NCBI RefSeq assembly: GCF_001202025.1
Contig: NZ_LGHS01000069.1
Span: forward strand, 1-64,000
Origin: Pseudorhodobacter aquimaris
GTDB lineage: Bacteria; Pseudomonadota; Alphaproteobacteria; Rhodobacterales; Rhodobacteraceae
Reading direction: 5' to 3'
Length of the DNA: 64,000 nt
Below are positions 17,379 to 26,429 of this stretch, piece after piece (within the stretch, counting starts at the first letter, position 1; every line of letters begins with the position of its first letter). The position numbers and the translations under genes are program-made. The notes beneath the pieces were generated by a model that ran no database searches, was not told the origin of the DNA, and saw only the letters and a program-made list of their open reading frames with translations.

Positions 17379-18386
17379 ATGAAATATCTTCGCCCTGCCG
17401 TCGTGGCCCTTGTGGCTTTGGCCGCCATCGCCACAGTTGCTTGGTACGTTCTGGACCGCACCGCCGCGGGCCTGCCCGACGGCTTTGCCTCTGGCAATGG
17501 CAGGCTGGAGGCGGACCAGATCGACATCGCGACCAAGACCCCCGGCAGAATTGCCGAAGTCCGTGTGCGCGAGGGTGAACTGGTGCAGTCAGGCGATGTG
17601 CTTGCCATCATGGACACCCGCGAACTTGCCGCACAGCTTGCCCGCGCCAAGGCCGATACTGCGCGCGCGATCAGTCAGGTCGCCGAGGTTCGCGCCCTGA
17701 TCGAACAACGCCGCGCCGAACGGGCGCTGGCCCAAGAGGAGTTTGAGCGCGCCAGCAGCCTTGCCGAACGCGGCATCAACGCCCAATCCATTGTTGACCA
17801 ACAAAAGACCCGTCTCGCCACTGCCGAGGCAGCCCTGCAAGCCGCCCTTGCCCAGCTTACCTCGGCCGAGCGCGGCGTGGATGCCGCCGATGCGCTTGCC
17901 GTCCAGATAGAGACCCAGATCACAGATGCCACGCTGACCGCACCCACACTTGGTCGCGTGCTCTACCGGCTTGCGCAACCCGGCGAGGTGCTGGGCGCGG
18001 GCGGCAAGGTTGTGACCCTGCTGGACCTGTCGCAGGTTTATATGGAAATGTTCCTGCCCGCCGATCAGGCCATGCGCACCGGGCTGGGTGCCGAGGCGCG
18101 CATCCATCTGGACAGCATCCCCTATGCCATCCCCGCCTATGTCAGCTTTGTCTCTCCCGAGGCGCAATTCACCCCCAAGCAGATCGAAACCGCGTCCGAG
18201 CGTGAAAAGTTGATGTTTCGCGTCAAACTGCGCCTGCCTGAAGAACTGGTGAGAGCCTATATCGAGCAGGTCAAAACCGGGCTGCGTGGCGTGGGCTTTA
18301 TCCGTCTTGCCGGTGCCGAAGAGCTGGCATGGCCCGCCGATTTCGTGGGCCAGCCGATCCCCGCCGACGCGCTGCCGGGTAACTAG
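17379..18386 (+). CDS. HlyD-family membrane fusion protein (YhiI-like)
   Basis: 335 residues from the ATG at 17379. Residues 5-25 (RPAVVALVALAAIATVAWYVL) are an N-terminal membrane anchor. The biotinyl-lipoyl-like hairpin is split by a long Ala/Gln/Arg-rich coiled coil (about 75-190), and the segment ATKTPGRIAEVRVREGELVQSGDVLAIMDTRE is typical of periplasmic adaptor proteins. It would link the following ABC exporter to an outer-membrane channel, which is not encoded here. The next gene begins 3 bases after its stop. The GTG/ATG at 17343 is a possible earlier start, but the anchor starts cleanly from 17379. Confidence 0.9.
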   Translation: MKYLRPAVVALVALAAIATVAWYVLDRTAAGLPDGFASGNGRLEADQIDIATKTPGRIAEVRVREGELVQSGDVLAIMDTRELAAQLARAKADTARAISQVAEVRALIEQRRAERALAQEEFERASSLAERGINAQSIVDQQKTRLATAEAALQAALAQLTSAERGVDAADALAVQIETQITDATLTAPTLGRVLYRLAQPGEVLGAGGKVVTLLDLSQVYMEMFLPADQAMRTGLGAEARIHLDSIPYAIPAYVSFVSPEAQFTPKQIETASEREKLMFRVKLRLPEELVRAYIEQVKTGLRGVGFIRLAGAEELAWPADFVGQPIPADALPGN

Positions 18387-18389
18387 AAG

Positions 18390-21110
18390 ATGCAAGATGC
18401 CCCTGTCGTTCGTATCGCGTCAGTGACCCATAGCTATGGCAAGACCCGCGCGCTGGATGATATCACGTTGGACTTGCCCGCCGGAAAGATGCTGGGACTG
18501 ATCGGGCCGGACGGGGTTGGAAAATCCACCCTGCTGGGGCTTTTGTCGGGTGTACGCAAAATACAAGCCGGACGAATAGAGGTCCTGGGCGGCGATATGA
18601 CAAGCCGTCGCCACCGAGAGGCCGTTTTCGCCCGCATCGCCTATATGCCCCAAGGCCTTGGCAAAAACCTCTATCAAGACCTGAGCGTTTTTGAGAACCT
18701 CGATTTCTTTGGCCGCCTGTTTGGTCATGACGGGCCGGAACGGCGGCGGCGCATCGACCGGCTGGCCCATGCCACCGGGCTGGACCCGTTCCTGAACCGG
18801 CCCGCGGGCAAGCTTTCGGGCGGGATGAAGCAAAAGCTGGGCCTGTGTTGCGCCCTGATCCATGACCCCGATTTCCTGATATTGGATGAGCCGACAACCG
18901 GCGTCGACCCGCTGTCGCGCAGCCAGTTCTGGGATCTGATCGACACCATTCGTATCGACCGCCCGCAGATGACAGTCCTCGTCTCTACCGCCTATATGGA
19001 AGAGGCGGAACGGTTTGACTGGCTGGTCGCGATGGACGACGGCCGCATCCTTGCCACCGGCACCCCCGAGGCCCTGCGCCAGACCACCGGCAAGGACACG
19101 CTGGAGGCCGCCTTTGTGTCCCTTTTGCCCGCCGACAAGCAACCCAAAGGCAATAGAGTGGCCATCCCCCCCTTGGACAGCACTGATACCAGCGCGCCGG
19201 TGATCACGGCCAAAGGGCTGACCAAACGCTTTGGTGATTTCACCGCCGTCAGCAATGTCAGCTTTGAGATCAGGCACGGTGAGATTTTCGGCTTTCTTGG
19301 CTCCAACGGCAGTGGCAAAACGACCACGATGAAAATGCTGACCGGCCTTTTGCAACCGACCGAGGGCGAGGCATCGCTGTTCGGGCAGCAGGTAGATGCG
19401 GATAACATAGAGGCGCGCAATCGTGTCGGCTATATGTCCCAGTCCTTTTCGCTTTATGCTGAGCTGACCGTCCGCCAGAATCTGGCCCTGCATGCGCGGC
19501 TGTTCAACATGGACGCAAACAGCATTGCCCCCCGTATCGACACCCTGCTGGAACGGTTCGACCTGCGCCCCCATGCCCACGCCTTTGCCGGCGAGCTCCC
19601 CCTTGGCCTGCGCCAACGTCTGTCACTGGCCTGTGCGATCATCCACTCCCCCGAGATGCTGATACTGGATGAGCCGACATCAGGCGTGGACCCCGTTGCG
19701 CGGGACGCGTTTTGGGATCTGTTGGGGGATCTGTCGCGCAAGGACAAGGTGACGATCTTTATCTCAACCCATTTCATGGATGAGGGCATGCGCTGCGACA
19801 GGATCAGCCTGATGCACGCGGGTGAAGTGCTGGTCTATGACACGCCCGAAAACTTGGCGACGGAAAACGGTTCTGCCTCTCTTAACGAGACCTTCATCCG
19901 CTATATAACCAAGGCAATGGATACCCCGGAACCCGCGGCCGAAGCCCTTTCGGGCACTGTATCAAACACGTCCCGCAAACGCCGCAATGGGTTGGCGCGT
20001 CTTTTCGCCGTAAGTCGCCGCGAAACGCTGGAGGTAATGCGCGATCCGATCCGCCTTGCCTTCGCCTTCCTTGGCAGCATGCTGTTGATGCTGCTTTTCG
20101 CCTACGGCATCTCGATGGATGTAACCGGCCTGAAGTTTGCGGCCTTTGATCAGGATCGCACGCCCGAAAGCCGCGCCTATCTGGCGAATTTCTCCGGCTC
20201 CACCTATTTCGACGAGGTGCCCGAGGTCGCCAGCGAGGCCGAACTGCGCCACAGGATGGTGACGGGCGAGGTCATGCTGGCCATTGAAATTCCGGCAGGG
20301 TTCGGGCGCGCGGTGACCACCGGCCAACCCACCAGCGTGGCGGCCTGGATTGATGGCGCGGCGCCCTCGCGCGCCGCAACCATCGAAGGCTATGTGCAGG
20401 GCGCGCATGGCAGTTTCATGACCACCCGCGCAACGGCGGCGGGGCTTGCGGGCATGGCCCGGCCCATCGTCAATATCGAGCCGCGCTACCGCTATAACCC
20501 CTCATTTGAATCGCTACCCTCAATGGCGCCTTCGGTACCGGCGATCTTGCTGATGCTGTTTCCTGCAATCTTGATGGCCGTCAGCCTGAGTCGCGAACGC
20601 GAGATCGGCACCATCACCAATTTCTATGTCACCCCCACCAGCAAGCTGGAATTCCTGTTGGGCAAACAACTCCCCTATGTCGGGATCGGTTTTATCAACT
20701 GGATCATCCTGACCGCCATGGCGGTTTTCCTGTTTGGCGTGCCGCTGAAAGGATCCGTTCTGGCCCTGTCTCTGGGGGCTCTGGCCTATGTTGCGGGGTC
20801 TACGGGATTTGGTTTGATCGTCGCGGTATTCGTGCGCAGTCAGGTCGCGGCGGTTTTTGCAACGGCAGTTCTGGCCATGATGCCGACGGTGCAGTTTTCG
20901 GGACTGATCCAACCCGTTTCCACCCTTGAGGGGGCCGCGCGGATCATGGGACAGATGTGGCCCACCAATTATTTCATGCAGATGAGCGTGGGCGCCTTTA
21001 ACAAGGGGCTTGGCTTTGACCAGCTTGCCGCCAATATCCTGCTGCTCTGCCTGTTTGCCCCCGCCTTTTTGACCATCGCCATCCTGTTCTTGAAAAAGCA
21101 GGAGGCATGA
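18390..21110 (+). CDS. ABC exporter with two ATPase domains fused to a permease (RbbA-like)
   Basis: 906 residues in the order ATPase 1 (about 1-245), ATPase 2 (about 270-510), ABC-2-type membrane domain (about 545-906). ATPase 1 has Walker A GPDGVGKS (39-46), signature LSGGMKQKL and LILDEPTTGVDP. ATPase 2 has GSNGSGKTT near 305-313 and LILDEPTSGVDP, but a degenerate signature (LPLGLRQRL). This architecture is that of RbbA/YhiH, named as a ribosome-bound ATPase but encoded with a YhiI adaptor and a YhhJ permease, as here. It may export lipids or hydrophobic compounds; the substrate is unknown. It overlaps the next gene by 4 bases. Confidence 0.92.
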   Translation: MQDAPVVRIASVTHSYGKTRALDDITLDLPAGKMLGLIGPDGVGKSTLLGLLSGVRKIQAGRIEVLGGDMTSRRHREAVFARIAYMPQGLGKNLYQDLSVFENLDFFGRLFGHDGPERRRRIDRLAHATGLDPFLNRPAGKLSGGMKQKLGLCCALIHDPDFLILDEPTTGVDPLSRSQFWDLIDTIRIDRPQMTVLVSTAYMEEAERFDWLVAMDDGRILATGTPEALRQTTGKDTLEAAFVSLLPADKQPKGNRVAIPPLDSTDTSAPVITAKGLTKRFGDFTAVSNVSFEIRHGEIFGFLGSNGSGKTTTMKMLTGLLQPTEGEASLFGQQVDADNIEARNRVGYMSQSFSLYAELTVRQNLALHARLFNMDANSIAPRIDTLLERFDLRPHAHAFAGELPLGLRQRLSLACAIIHSPEMLILDEPTSGVDPVARDAFWDLLGDLSRKDKVTIFISTHFMDEGMRCDRISLMHAGEVLVYDTPENLATENGSASLNETFIRYITKAMDTPEPAAEALSGTVSNTSRKRRNGLARLFAVSRRETLEVMRDPIRLAFAFLGSMLLMLLFAYGISMDVTGLKFAAFDQDRTPESRAYLANFSGSTYFDEVPEVASEAELRHRMVTGEVMLAIEIPAGFGRAVTTGQPTSVAAWIDGAAPSRAATIEGYVQGAHGSFMTTRATAAGLAGMARPIVNIEPRYRYNPSFESLPSMAPSVPAILLMLFPAILMAVSLSREREIGTITNFYVTPTSKLEFLLGKQLPYVGIGFINWIILTAMAVFLFGVPLKGSVLALSLGALAYVAGSTGFGLIVAVFVRSQVAAVFATAVLAMMPTVQFSGLIQPVSTLEGAARIMGQMWPTNYFMQMSVGAFNKGLGFDQLAANILLLCLFAPAFLTIAILFLKKQEA

Positions 21111-22231
21111 TGCGTCGCGTAACGAATATCTTTTGGCTGATGACCAAGGAATTCCGCACCCTTTGGCGTGAGGCGATTTTGCTGCTGCTGGTGATCTATT
21201 CCTTCGGGCCGGGGATTTATATCGAAAGCTCTGGCGCGGGGGATATGCTGAGCAATGCCGCCGTGACCTTTGTCGATGAGGATCGCACCACCCTAAGCCG
21301 TGCGTTGCAAAATTCGCTGCTGCCGCCGCGCTATTTGCCCCCGCAAGAGGCCCGCGCCGATGAGATCGACAGCCTGATGGATTGGGGCGAGACAACCTTT
21401 GTCGTGGTCATTCCCGCCGGGTTTGAGGCCGATGTCCGCGCCGGGCGCACACCCTCGTTGCAGATCAATATCGACGCCACCAAAACCGCCGCTGCCGCGA
21501 TTGGCACCGGCTATATGACGGCCACCTTCAATGCCGAGATTGCCCGTTTCAGCGCGCGTCAGAATATCACCGCCACCTCAACCGTTGATCTGGTTTTGCG
21601 CCGCTCCTTTAACCCTACGGGCAGCGAGGTCTGGTTGCGGGCAGTCTCGGCGCTGTTGAACTGGTTGTCGATGCTGACAATTGTGCTGACGGGGGCGGCC
21701 ATTATCCGCGAACGCGAACATGGTACCATCGAACACCTCTTGCTTTTGCCCGTCACCGCCACGGAAATTGCGCTGGCCAAGATTTTTGCCAATGGGATCG
21801 TCGTCTTTGTCGCTTTCGTCTTTTCGCTTTTGATTGTGGTCGAAGGGGCCTTGGGCGTGCCCATCGCAGGCTCCAAACTGTTGTTTCTGGCGGGGACGGC
21901 GGTGTATCTTTTTGCCGCCGCCTCTATCGGGGTGCTCTTGGGGATTTTGGCGCGCACCATGGCGCAATTTGCACTGTTGTTGATGCTGGTGATCATGCCG
22001 ATCATGATCCTTTCCGGCGGGATGACCCCGATTGAAAGCCAACCTCTCTGGCTGCAGCCGATCACATGGTTCTTGCCCTCACGGCATTTCATGGAGTTCG
22101 CAACCGCCATCATCTACCGCGGCGCGGATTTCGGCATTGTCTGGCCCGCGTTTCTTTGGACCTTCCTGCTGGGGGCGGGGGTTCTTGTCCTCAGCCTGAT
22201 CCTGTTTCGCCGGTCTGTCGCGCGGGGATGA
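21107..22231 (+). CDS. ABC-2-type permease (YhhJ-like)
   Basis: 374 residues: one N-terminal membrane helix (AILLLLVIYSFGPGIYI), a large periplasmic domain (about 40-185), then five membrane helices at the C-terminus including the block LPSRHFMEFATAIIYRGADF typical of ABC2_membrane_3 proteins. It would pair with the permease half of the preceding fusion protein to complete the exporter. ATGA overlap with the previous gene indicates coupled translation. Confidence 0.92.
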   Translation: MMRRVTNIFWLMTKEFRTLWREAILLLLVIYSFGPGIYIESSGAGDMLSNAAVTFVDEDRTTLSRALQNSLLPPRYLPPQEARADEIDSLMDWGETTFVVVIPAGFEADVRAGRTPSLQINIDATKTAAAAIGTGYMTATFNAEIARFSARQNITATSTVDLVLRRSFNPTGSEVWLRAVSALLNWLSMLTIVLTGAAIIREREHGTIEHLLLLPVTATEIALAKIFANGIVVFVAFVFSLLIVVEGALGVPIAGSKLLFLAGTAVYLFAAASIGVLLGILARTMAQFALLLMLVIMPIMILSGGMTPIESQPLWLQPITWFLPSRHFMEFATAIIYRGADFGIVWPAFLWTFLLGAGVLVLSLILFRRSVARG

Positions 22232-22311
22232 CAGGACGCTTGCAATGTTGAATGGGCCATTTACTATCAGCGACAGGGCCGCATTCGGCCCACAATCAAG
22301 GAGGGATCGAA

Positions 22312-22599
22312 ATGGACCGCAAGGACGCTTTTCAGGAAAAGATGCAGGCACAGCTTGACGAATGGACCGCCGAGATTGCCAAATTACGCGCACAGGCAGA
22401 ACAGGCACAGGCCGATGCCAAGCTGAAATATCTCGAAGAGATCGACACATTGCGCGCGCATCAGCTCAAGGCCGAGATCAAGCTGAAAGAGATCCAGGAT
22501 GCGCAAGGCGAGGCATGGAAAGACATGCAGACCGGTGCCGAAGCTGCTTGGGACGCCATGAGCGATGCGATGAAAAGCGCGTGGAAGCGGTTTTCCTGA
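22312..22599 (+). CDS. Short coiled-coil protein (sll1863-like stress protein)
   Basis: 95 residues from the ATG at 22312, with a strong ribosome site AAGGAGGG 7 bases before it. The whole chain is predicted helical and highly charged (EWTAEIAKLRAQAEQAQADAK), ending in DAMSDAMKSAWKRF. Small proteins of this type occur in bacteria under the name sll1863-family stress response proteins; function is not known. It follows the exporter genes by 80 bases and probably shares their transcript. It converges on ftsH. Confidence 0.75.
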   Translation: MDRKDAFQEKMQAQLDEWTAEIAKLRAQAEQAQADAKLKYLEEIDTLRAHQLKAEIKLKEIQDAQGEAWKDMQTGAEAAWDAMSDAMKSAWKRFS

Positions 22600-22614
22600 C
22601 CGGGCGCGGTGCCC

Positions 22615-24447
22615 TCAGCCCAAGGCTTTTTCCGGCGGCGCAGGCACCAGCCCCTGTGTAAGCGCATGCAGGGCATCCTCGTCCAGCGTTTCCACCTCCA
22701 GCAGGCGTTTGGCGGTGCGGTCAAGCAGATCGCGGTTCTTGGCCAGAATATCCAGCGTGCGGTCTGACACCTCTTGCAAGACCGCGCGCACCGCGACATC
22801 CATCGCCTCGGCGGTGGCCTCGCTATAGTTGCGGTCGAAATAGCTTGGGCTGTGATCGCCCAAAAAGCTGTTGCGGTCACTGTCATAGCTGACGTTGCCA
22901 AGTTGGGGGTCCATGCCATATCGCGCGATCATGGACCGCGCGATATCGGTCGCACGCGCCAGGTCATCGGCAGCGCCGGTTGACAGATGGCCGAACACCA
23001 ACTGCTCGGCGGCGCGCCCGCCCATCAGCACCGCGATCTTGTCGCGCAGCTCGGCCTGGGTCATCAAGAAGCGGTCCTCGGTCGGGCGCTGGATGGTATA
23101 GCCCAGCGCCCCTATACCGCGCGGAATAATCGACACCTTATGCACCGTATCCACCCCCGGCAGCGCCATTGAGACCAGCGTGTGTCCCATCTCATGATAG
23201 GCAACAATCTTGCGTTCGCGCGGGTTGATCAGCCGGTTGCGCTTTTCTAGGCCCGCCACAATCCGTTCGATGGCGCGGGTGAAATCCTCCATCGTGACAT
23301 GTTTTCCACGCCGCCGTGTCGCCAAAAGGGCGGCCTCATTCACCAGATTGGCCAGATCGGCGCCCGAAAACCCCGTGGTCAGCGCCGCAATTTCGTCCAG
23401 CGCCATTTCCGGGGCCAGCACGATCTTTTTCATATGAACTTGCAAAATCTGCACCCGCCCTGCCCGGTCGGGCCGGTCCACCAGAACCTGCCGGTCAAAA
23501 CGCCCCGCGCGCAGCAAGGCCGGATCAAGGATTTCCGGCCGGTTCGTTGCCGCAAGCAGCACAACGCCGCTGCTGGGATCAAAGCCGTCCAGCTCTGACA
23601 AAAGCTGGTTGAGGGTTTGCTCACGTTCATCATTGCCACCCTGTACGGTGCCCGCACCCCGCGCACGGCCAAGGGCATCCAGCTCATCAATAAAGATGAT
23701 GGCGGGTGCCGCCTTGCGGGCCTGTTCGAACAGATCGCGCACCCTTGCGGCCCCTACCCCCACGAACATTTCAACAAACTCGGACCCAGAGATAGAATAG
23801 AACGGCACACCCGCTTCACCTGCCACAGCGCGGGCCAGAAGGGTTTTACCCGTGCCGGGCGGGCCGACCAGCAAGATGCCCTTGGGCATCCGCGCGCCAA
23901 GGCTGCCGTATTCCTTGGGGCTTTGCAAAAAATCGATGACCTCTTGCAACTCGGCCTTGGCCTCATCCACGCCGGCGACATTGGCGAATGTAACCTTGGT
24001 ATCGCTTTCGACATAGACCTTGGCCTTGCTTTTGCCAATGGCCATCATGCCGCCCGCCTGCCCGCCCCCCATGCGGCGGATCACAAACATCCAGATGCCG
24101 ACAAAGAACAGTGCTGGCAGCACCCATGACAGCAAGGTGGTGAACCATGTGTTTTCTACCGCGCCGGAAAAAGTCACGCCGCTATCGCTCAACCGGTCGG
24201 CCAGTTCGGGGGCGACGGGCGTGGTCACGAAACCTGTCTTGCCATCAAGTGCGTTGCGAAACGTACCGCGGATTGTAGAGGAACCGATGGTTACCTCCTC
24301 TATCTTGTCCGTCTCAAGATAGGTTTCAAACTGACTATAGGGGATTGCCTCGATCGTCTGGCTTTGCACCCAGATATCGCGGATGAACACGATGCCCATC
24401 ACAGCCAAAAGCACATACCAAAGATTTATCTGCGTTCCGCGGTTCAT
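22615..24447 (-). CDS. ftsH: ATP-dependent membrane metalloprotease FtsH
   Basis: 610 residues from the ATG at 24447. Two N-terminal membrane helices (about 10-24 and 104-122) enclose a small periplasmic domain. AAA domain: Walker A GPPGTGKT at 195-202, Walker [12 protein letters not shown], and the second region of homology with arginine finger ([21 protein letters not shown]). The zinc motif HEMGH is at 418-422. FtsH degrades misplaced or damaged membrane proteins. Its place among N-ATPase, exporter and lipid genes suggests a second, stress-specific copy rather than the housekeeping one. The frame is open to 24507, but those residues do not fit the family. Confidence 0.95.
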   Translation of the reverse strand: MNRGTQINLWYVLLAVMGIVFIRDIWVQSQTIEAIPYSQFETYLETDKIEEVTIGSSTIRGTFRNALDGKTGFVTTPVAPELADRLSDSGVTFSGAVENTWFTTLLSWVLPALFFVGIWMFVIRRMGGGQAGGMMAIGKSKAKVYVESDTKVTFANVAGVDEAKAELQEVIDFLQSPKEYGSLGARMPKGILLVGPPGTGKTLLARAVAGEAGVPFYSISGSEFVEMFVGVGAARVRDLFEQARKAAPAIIFIDELDALGRARGAGTVQGGNDEREQTLNQLLSELDGFDPSSGVVLLAATNRPEILDPALLRAGRFDRQVLVDRPDRAGRVQILQVHMKKIVLAPEMALDEIAALTTGFSGADLANLVNEAALLATRRRGKHVTMEDFTRAIERIVAGLEKRNRLINPRERKIVAYHEMGHTLVSMALPGVDTVHKVSIIPRGIGALGYTIQRPTEDRFLMTQAELRDKIAVLMGGRAAEQLVFGHLSTGAADDLARATDIARSMIARYGMDPQLGNVSYDSDRNSFLGDHSPSYFDRNYSEATAEAMDVAVRAVLQEVSDRTLDILAKNRDLLDRTAKRLLEVETLDEDALHALTQGLVPAPPEKALG

Positions 24448-24506
24448 TATATTTTTCCGATCTGACACCCAAGCCCACACTATGCCAAGACCTTTGCACG
24501 CCCGCA

Positions 24507-24520
24507 TTGATATCGGTCAA
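24507..24520. promoter_or_regulatory. Perfect FNR-type box in the ftsH/permease divergent promoter
   Basis: TTGAT-ATCG-GTCAA matches TTGAY-N4-RTCAA at all ten positions. Its centre is about 66 bases upstream of ftsH and 116 bases upstream of the AI-2E permease, so it could control either or both. Confidence 0.65.
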
Positions 24521-24629
24521 CGCGCCGCGTGAAGTCGCCGCGTTGTTGTGGGGCTATTGCGGTGCTATATTACAAAAAAGGGCCGATTTTGCCGCGAATG
24601 ATGGTGGGCATAAAACAGGGAAATACGGA

Positions 24630-25715
24630 ATGAAAATGAGCACGCCCCCGCTTGCCCTGTTGGTCAATGCCGCCTTGTTGGTGGTACTGCTGGGGTTCTT
24701 GCTGATCGTGGGGAAACCCGTGCTATTGCCAATTCTGGCGGCCGTGATCGCGGTTTATGTGCTGATGGATGCCTCTGAGGCGCTGGGTCGCCTACCATTG
24801 GTGGGACGATTTTCAGGCGGGGTGCGGCGGTTTCTAGTGTTGCTGCTTTTCACCGCCGCCGTGCTTTTACTGGCGGGGGTGGTGATCAACACCATCACCC
24901 AGATTTTGCGCGACGCAACCACATATCAGGTCAACATAGAGCGTCTGGTGGCGCAGGGTGCGGGGCTTTTGGGGCTTGATGACCGCCCCGACTGGCAAAC
25001 CATCCGCGAGGCAACCTTTGGCAGGCTGTCGGTGCGGGATGTCATCAATACCGCTTTGCTCAATGTCAGCAATATCGGCACCTCGCTGTTTCTGGTGATC
25101 GTCTATTCGGCCTTTCTGCTGGCGGAACGGGGGGGCTTTGCCGCCAAGCTTTCGGCGGCGGTAAAAGACCCCGAAAGTGCCGCACGCACCGAGGCGATGA
25201 TCCGCGACATCAACGAAAAGATCGGCGACTATCTGGCGGCCAAAACCTTGGTGAATATCGGCCTTGGCGGTATTTCCTTTGTCATCCTGTGGGGGATGGA
25301 TATCGACTTTCCACTGTTCTGGGCCTTGATGATCGGGCTTTTGAATTACATCCCCTATTTCGGGTCTTTGGTCGCCGTGGCCTTTCCCGTTATCATGTCG
25401 GTATTGCAATTTGGCGATCTGGGGCGGACCGTTTTGCTGACGGTGCTATTGACCGTTGCCCAGACCTGGGTGGCCAATTTTATGGACCCCCGACTGGTGG
25501 GCCGCCGCGTCAACCTAAGCCCCTTTGTCGTTCTGGTTGCGCTGTCTGTTTGGTACGCGATCTGGGGGCTGCCGGGGGCATTGCTGGCGGTGCCGCTGAC
25601 CTCGATGTTGACCATCGTTCTGGCGGCCTTTCCCTCAACGCTGCCATTCGCGATCCTTATGGCCAACCACGTGGGCCATATCGCGGGCCGCACTCAAAAG
25701 GCGGCAAAACCATGA
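24630..25715 (+). CDS. AI-2E family permease (second copy)
   Basis: 361 residues from the ATG at 24630, the first gene of a three-gene run. Membrane segments include ALLVNAALLVVLLGFLLIVG and VLLPILAAVIAVYVLMD at the N-terminus, and the hallmark block near the C-terminus is present as VANFMDPRLVGRRVNLSPFVVLVALSVWYAIWGLPGALLAVPLT. The transported compound is unknown. The stop codon overlaps the next start (ATGA). It has no obvious close relationship to the copy at 4197-5312 beyond the family. Confidence 0.9.
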   Translation: MKMSTPPLALLVNAALLVVLLGFLLIVGKPVLLPILAAVIAVYVLMDASEALGRLPLVGRFSGGVRRFLVLLLFTAAVLLLAGVVINTITQILRDATTYQVNIERLVAQGAGLLGLDDRPDWQTIREATFGRLSVRDVINTALLNVSNIGTSLFLVIVYSAFLLAERGGFAAKLSAAVKDPESAARTEAMIRDINEKIGDYLAAKTLVNIGLGGISFVILWGMDIDFPLFWALMIGLLNYIPYFGSLVAVAFPVIMSVLQFGDLGRTVLLTVLLTVAQTWVANFMDPRLVGRRVNLSPFVVLVALSVWYAIWGLPGALLAVPLTSMLTIVLAAFPSTLPFAILMANHVGHIAGRTQKAAKP

Positions 25716-26428
25716 CCGAATTTTCACTTGTCAGCTGGAACATTCGCGCGGGACTTGGCCGGGATTTGCGACGCAGACCTGCCCGCACTATCGCGGCGAT
25801 CACCGGTTTTGATGCCGATGTCGTCTTGCTGCAAGAGGCCGATTTCCGCCGCCATCCCCGCCCCGCCGCATTGCCAAGCCCCCAAGGCCGGATCGGCCCG
25901 TTTGAGGTGGTGGACCTGACACCCACAGGGGTTGGCCTTGGCTGGCATGGGATTGCCATGCTCAAACGTCCCGGCATCACGGTTGATGCGATCCATCGCT
26001 ATGACCTGCCGGCACTGGAGCCGCGCGGCGCTGTAGTCGTAGACCTGACGGTCTTGGGGCGGCCGCTTCGGGTTGTGGGGGTTCACCTTGGCCTTTTGCG
26101 CGGCAACCGACGCAAGCAAATCGCCTTCATCGCCGCCCGGCTGGCAGAGCTGGACCGCCGCCCGATCATCATCGCTGGCGACTATAATGAATGGCGCGAC
26201 CGGCATGGGCTGGAAACAGTGCCCGAATGGATCCATATCCACAGCCCCGGCCCGACATTTCCGGCAGGGCGGCCCTTTTTGCATCTGGACCGTCTGGCCT
26301 TCAGCAATGAATTTGAACTGCTGCACAGCAGCGTCATCAGCGACCCGCAGGCGACAATGGCATCCGACCACCGGCCAATTCGTGCGCAGTTCGATCTGTT
26401 GCCGGACAAACAAACGGTAAGGGGGTAG
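25712..26428 (+). CDS. Endonuclease/exonuclease/phosphatase family protein
   Basis: 238 residues with all EEP motifs: SWNIRAG (Asn and metal site), VVLLQEAD (metal-binding Glu), VGVHLGLLRGNRRKQ (His), IIAGDYNEW (Asp, Asn) and ASDHRPI (Asp-His). Families of this size beside cardiolipin-synthase-like genes often act on lipids or inositol phosphates rather than DNA, but the substrate cannot be read from sequence. ATGA overlap with the permease and 1 base to the next gene make an operon certain in practice. Confidence 0.88.
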   Translation: MTEFSLVSWNIRAGLGRDLRRRPARTIAAITGFDADVVLLQEADFRRHPRPAALPSPQGRIGPFEVVDLTPTGVGLGWHGIAMLKRPGITVDAIHRYDLPALEPRGAVVVDLTVLGRPLRVVGVHLGLLRGNRRKQIAFIAARLAELDRRPIIIAGDYNEWRDRHGLETVPEWIHIHSPGPTFPAGRPFLHLDRLAFSNEFELLHSSVISDPQATMASDHRPIRAQFDLLPDKQTVRG

Positions 26429-26429
26429 C

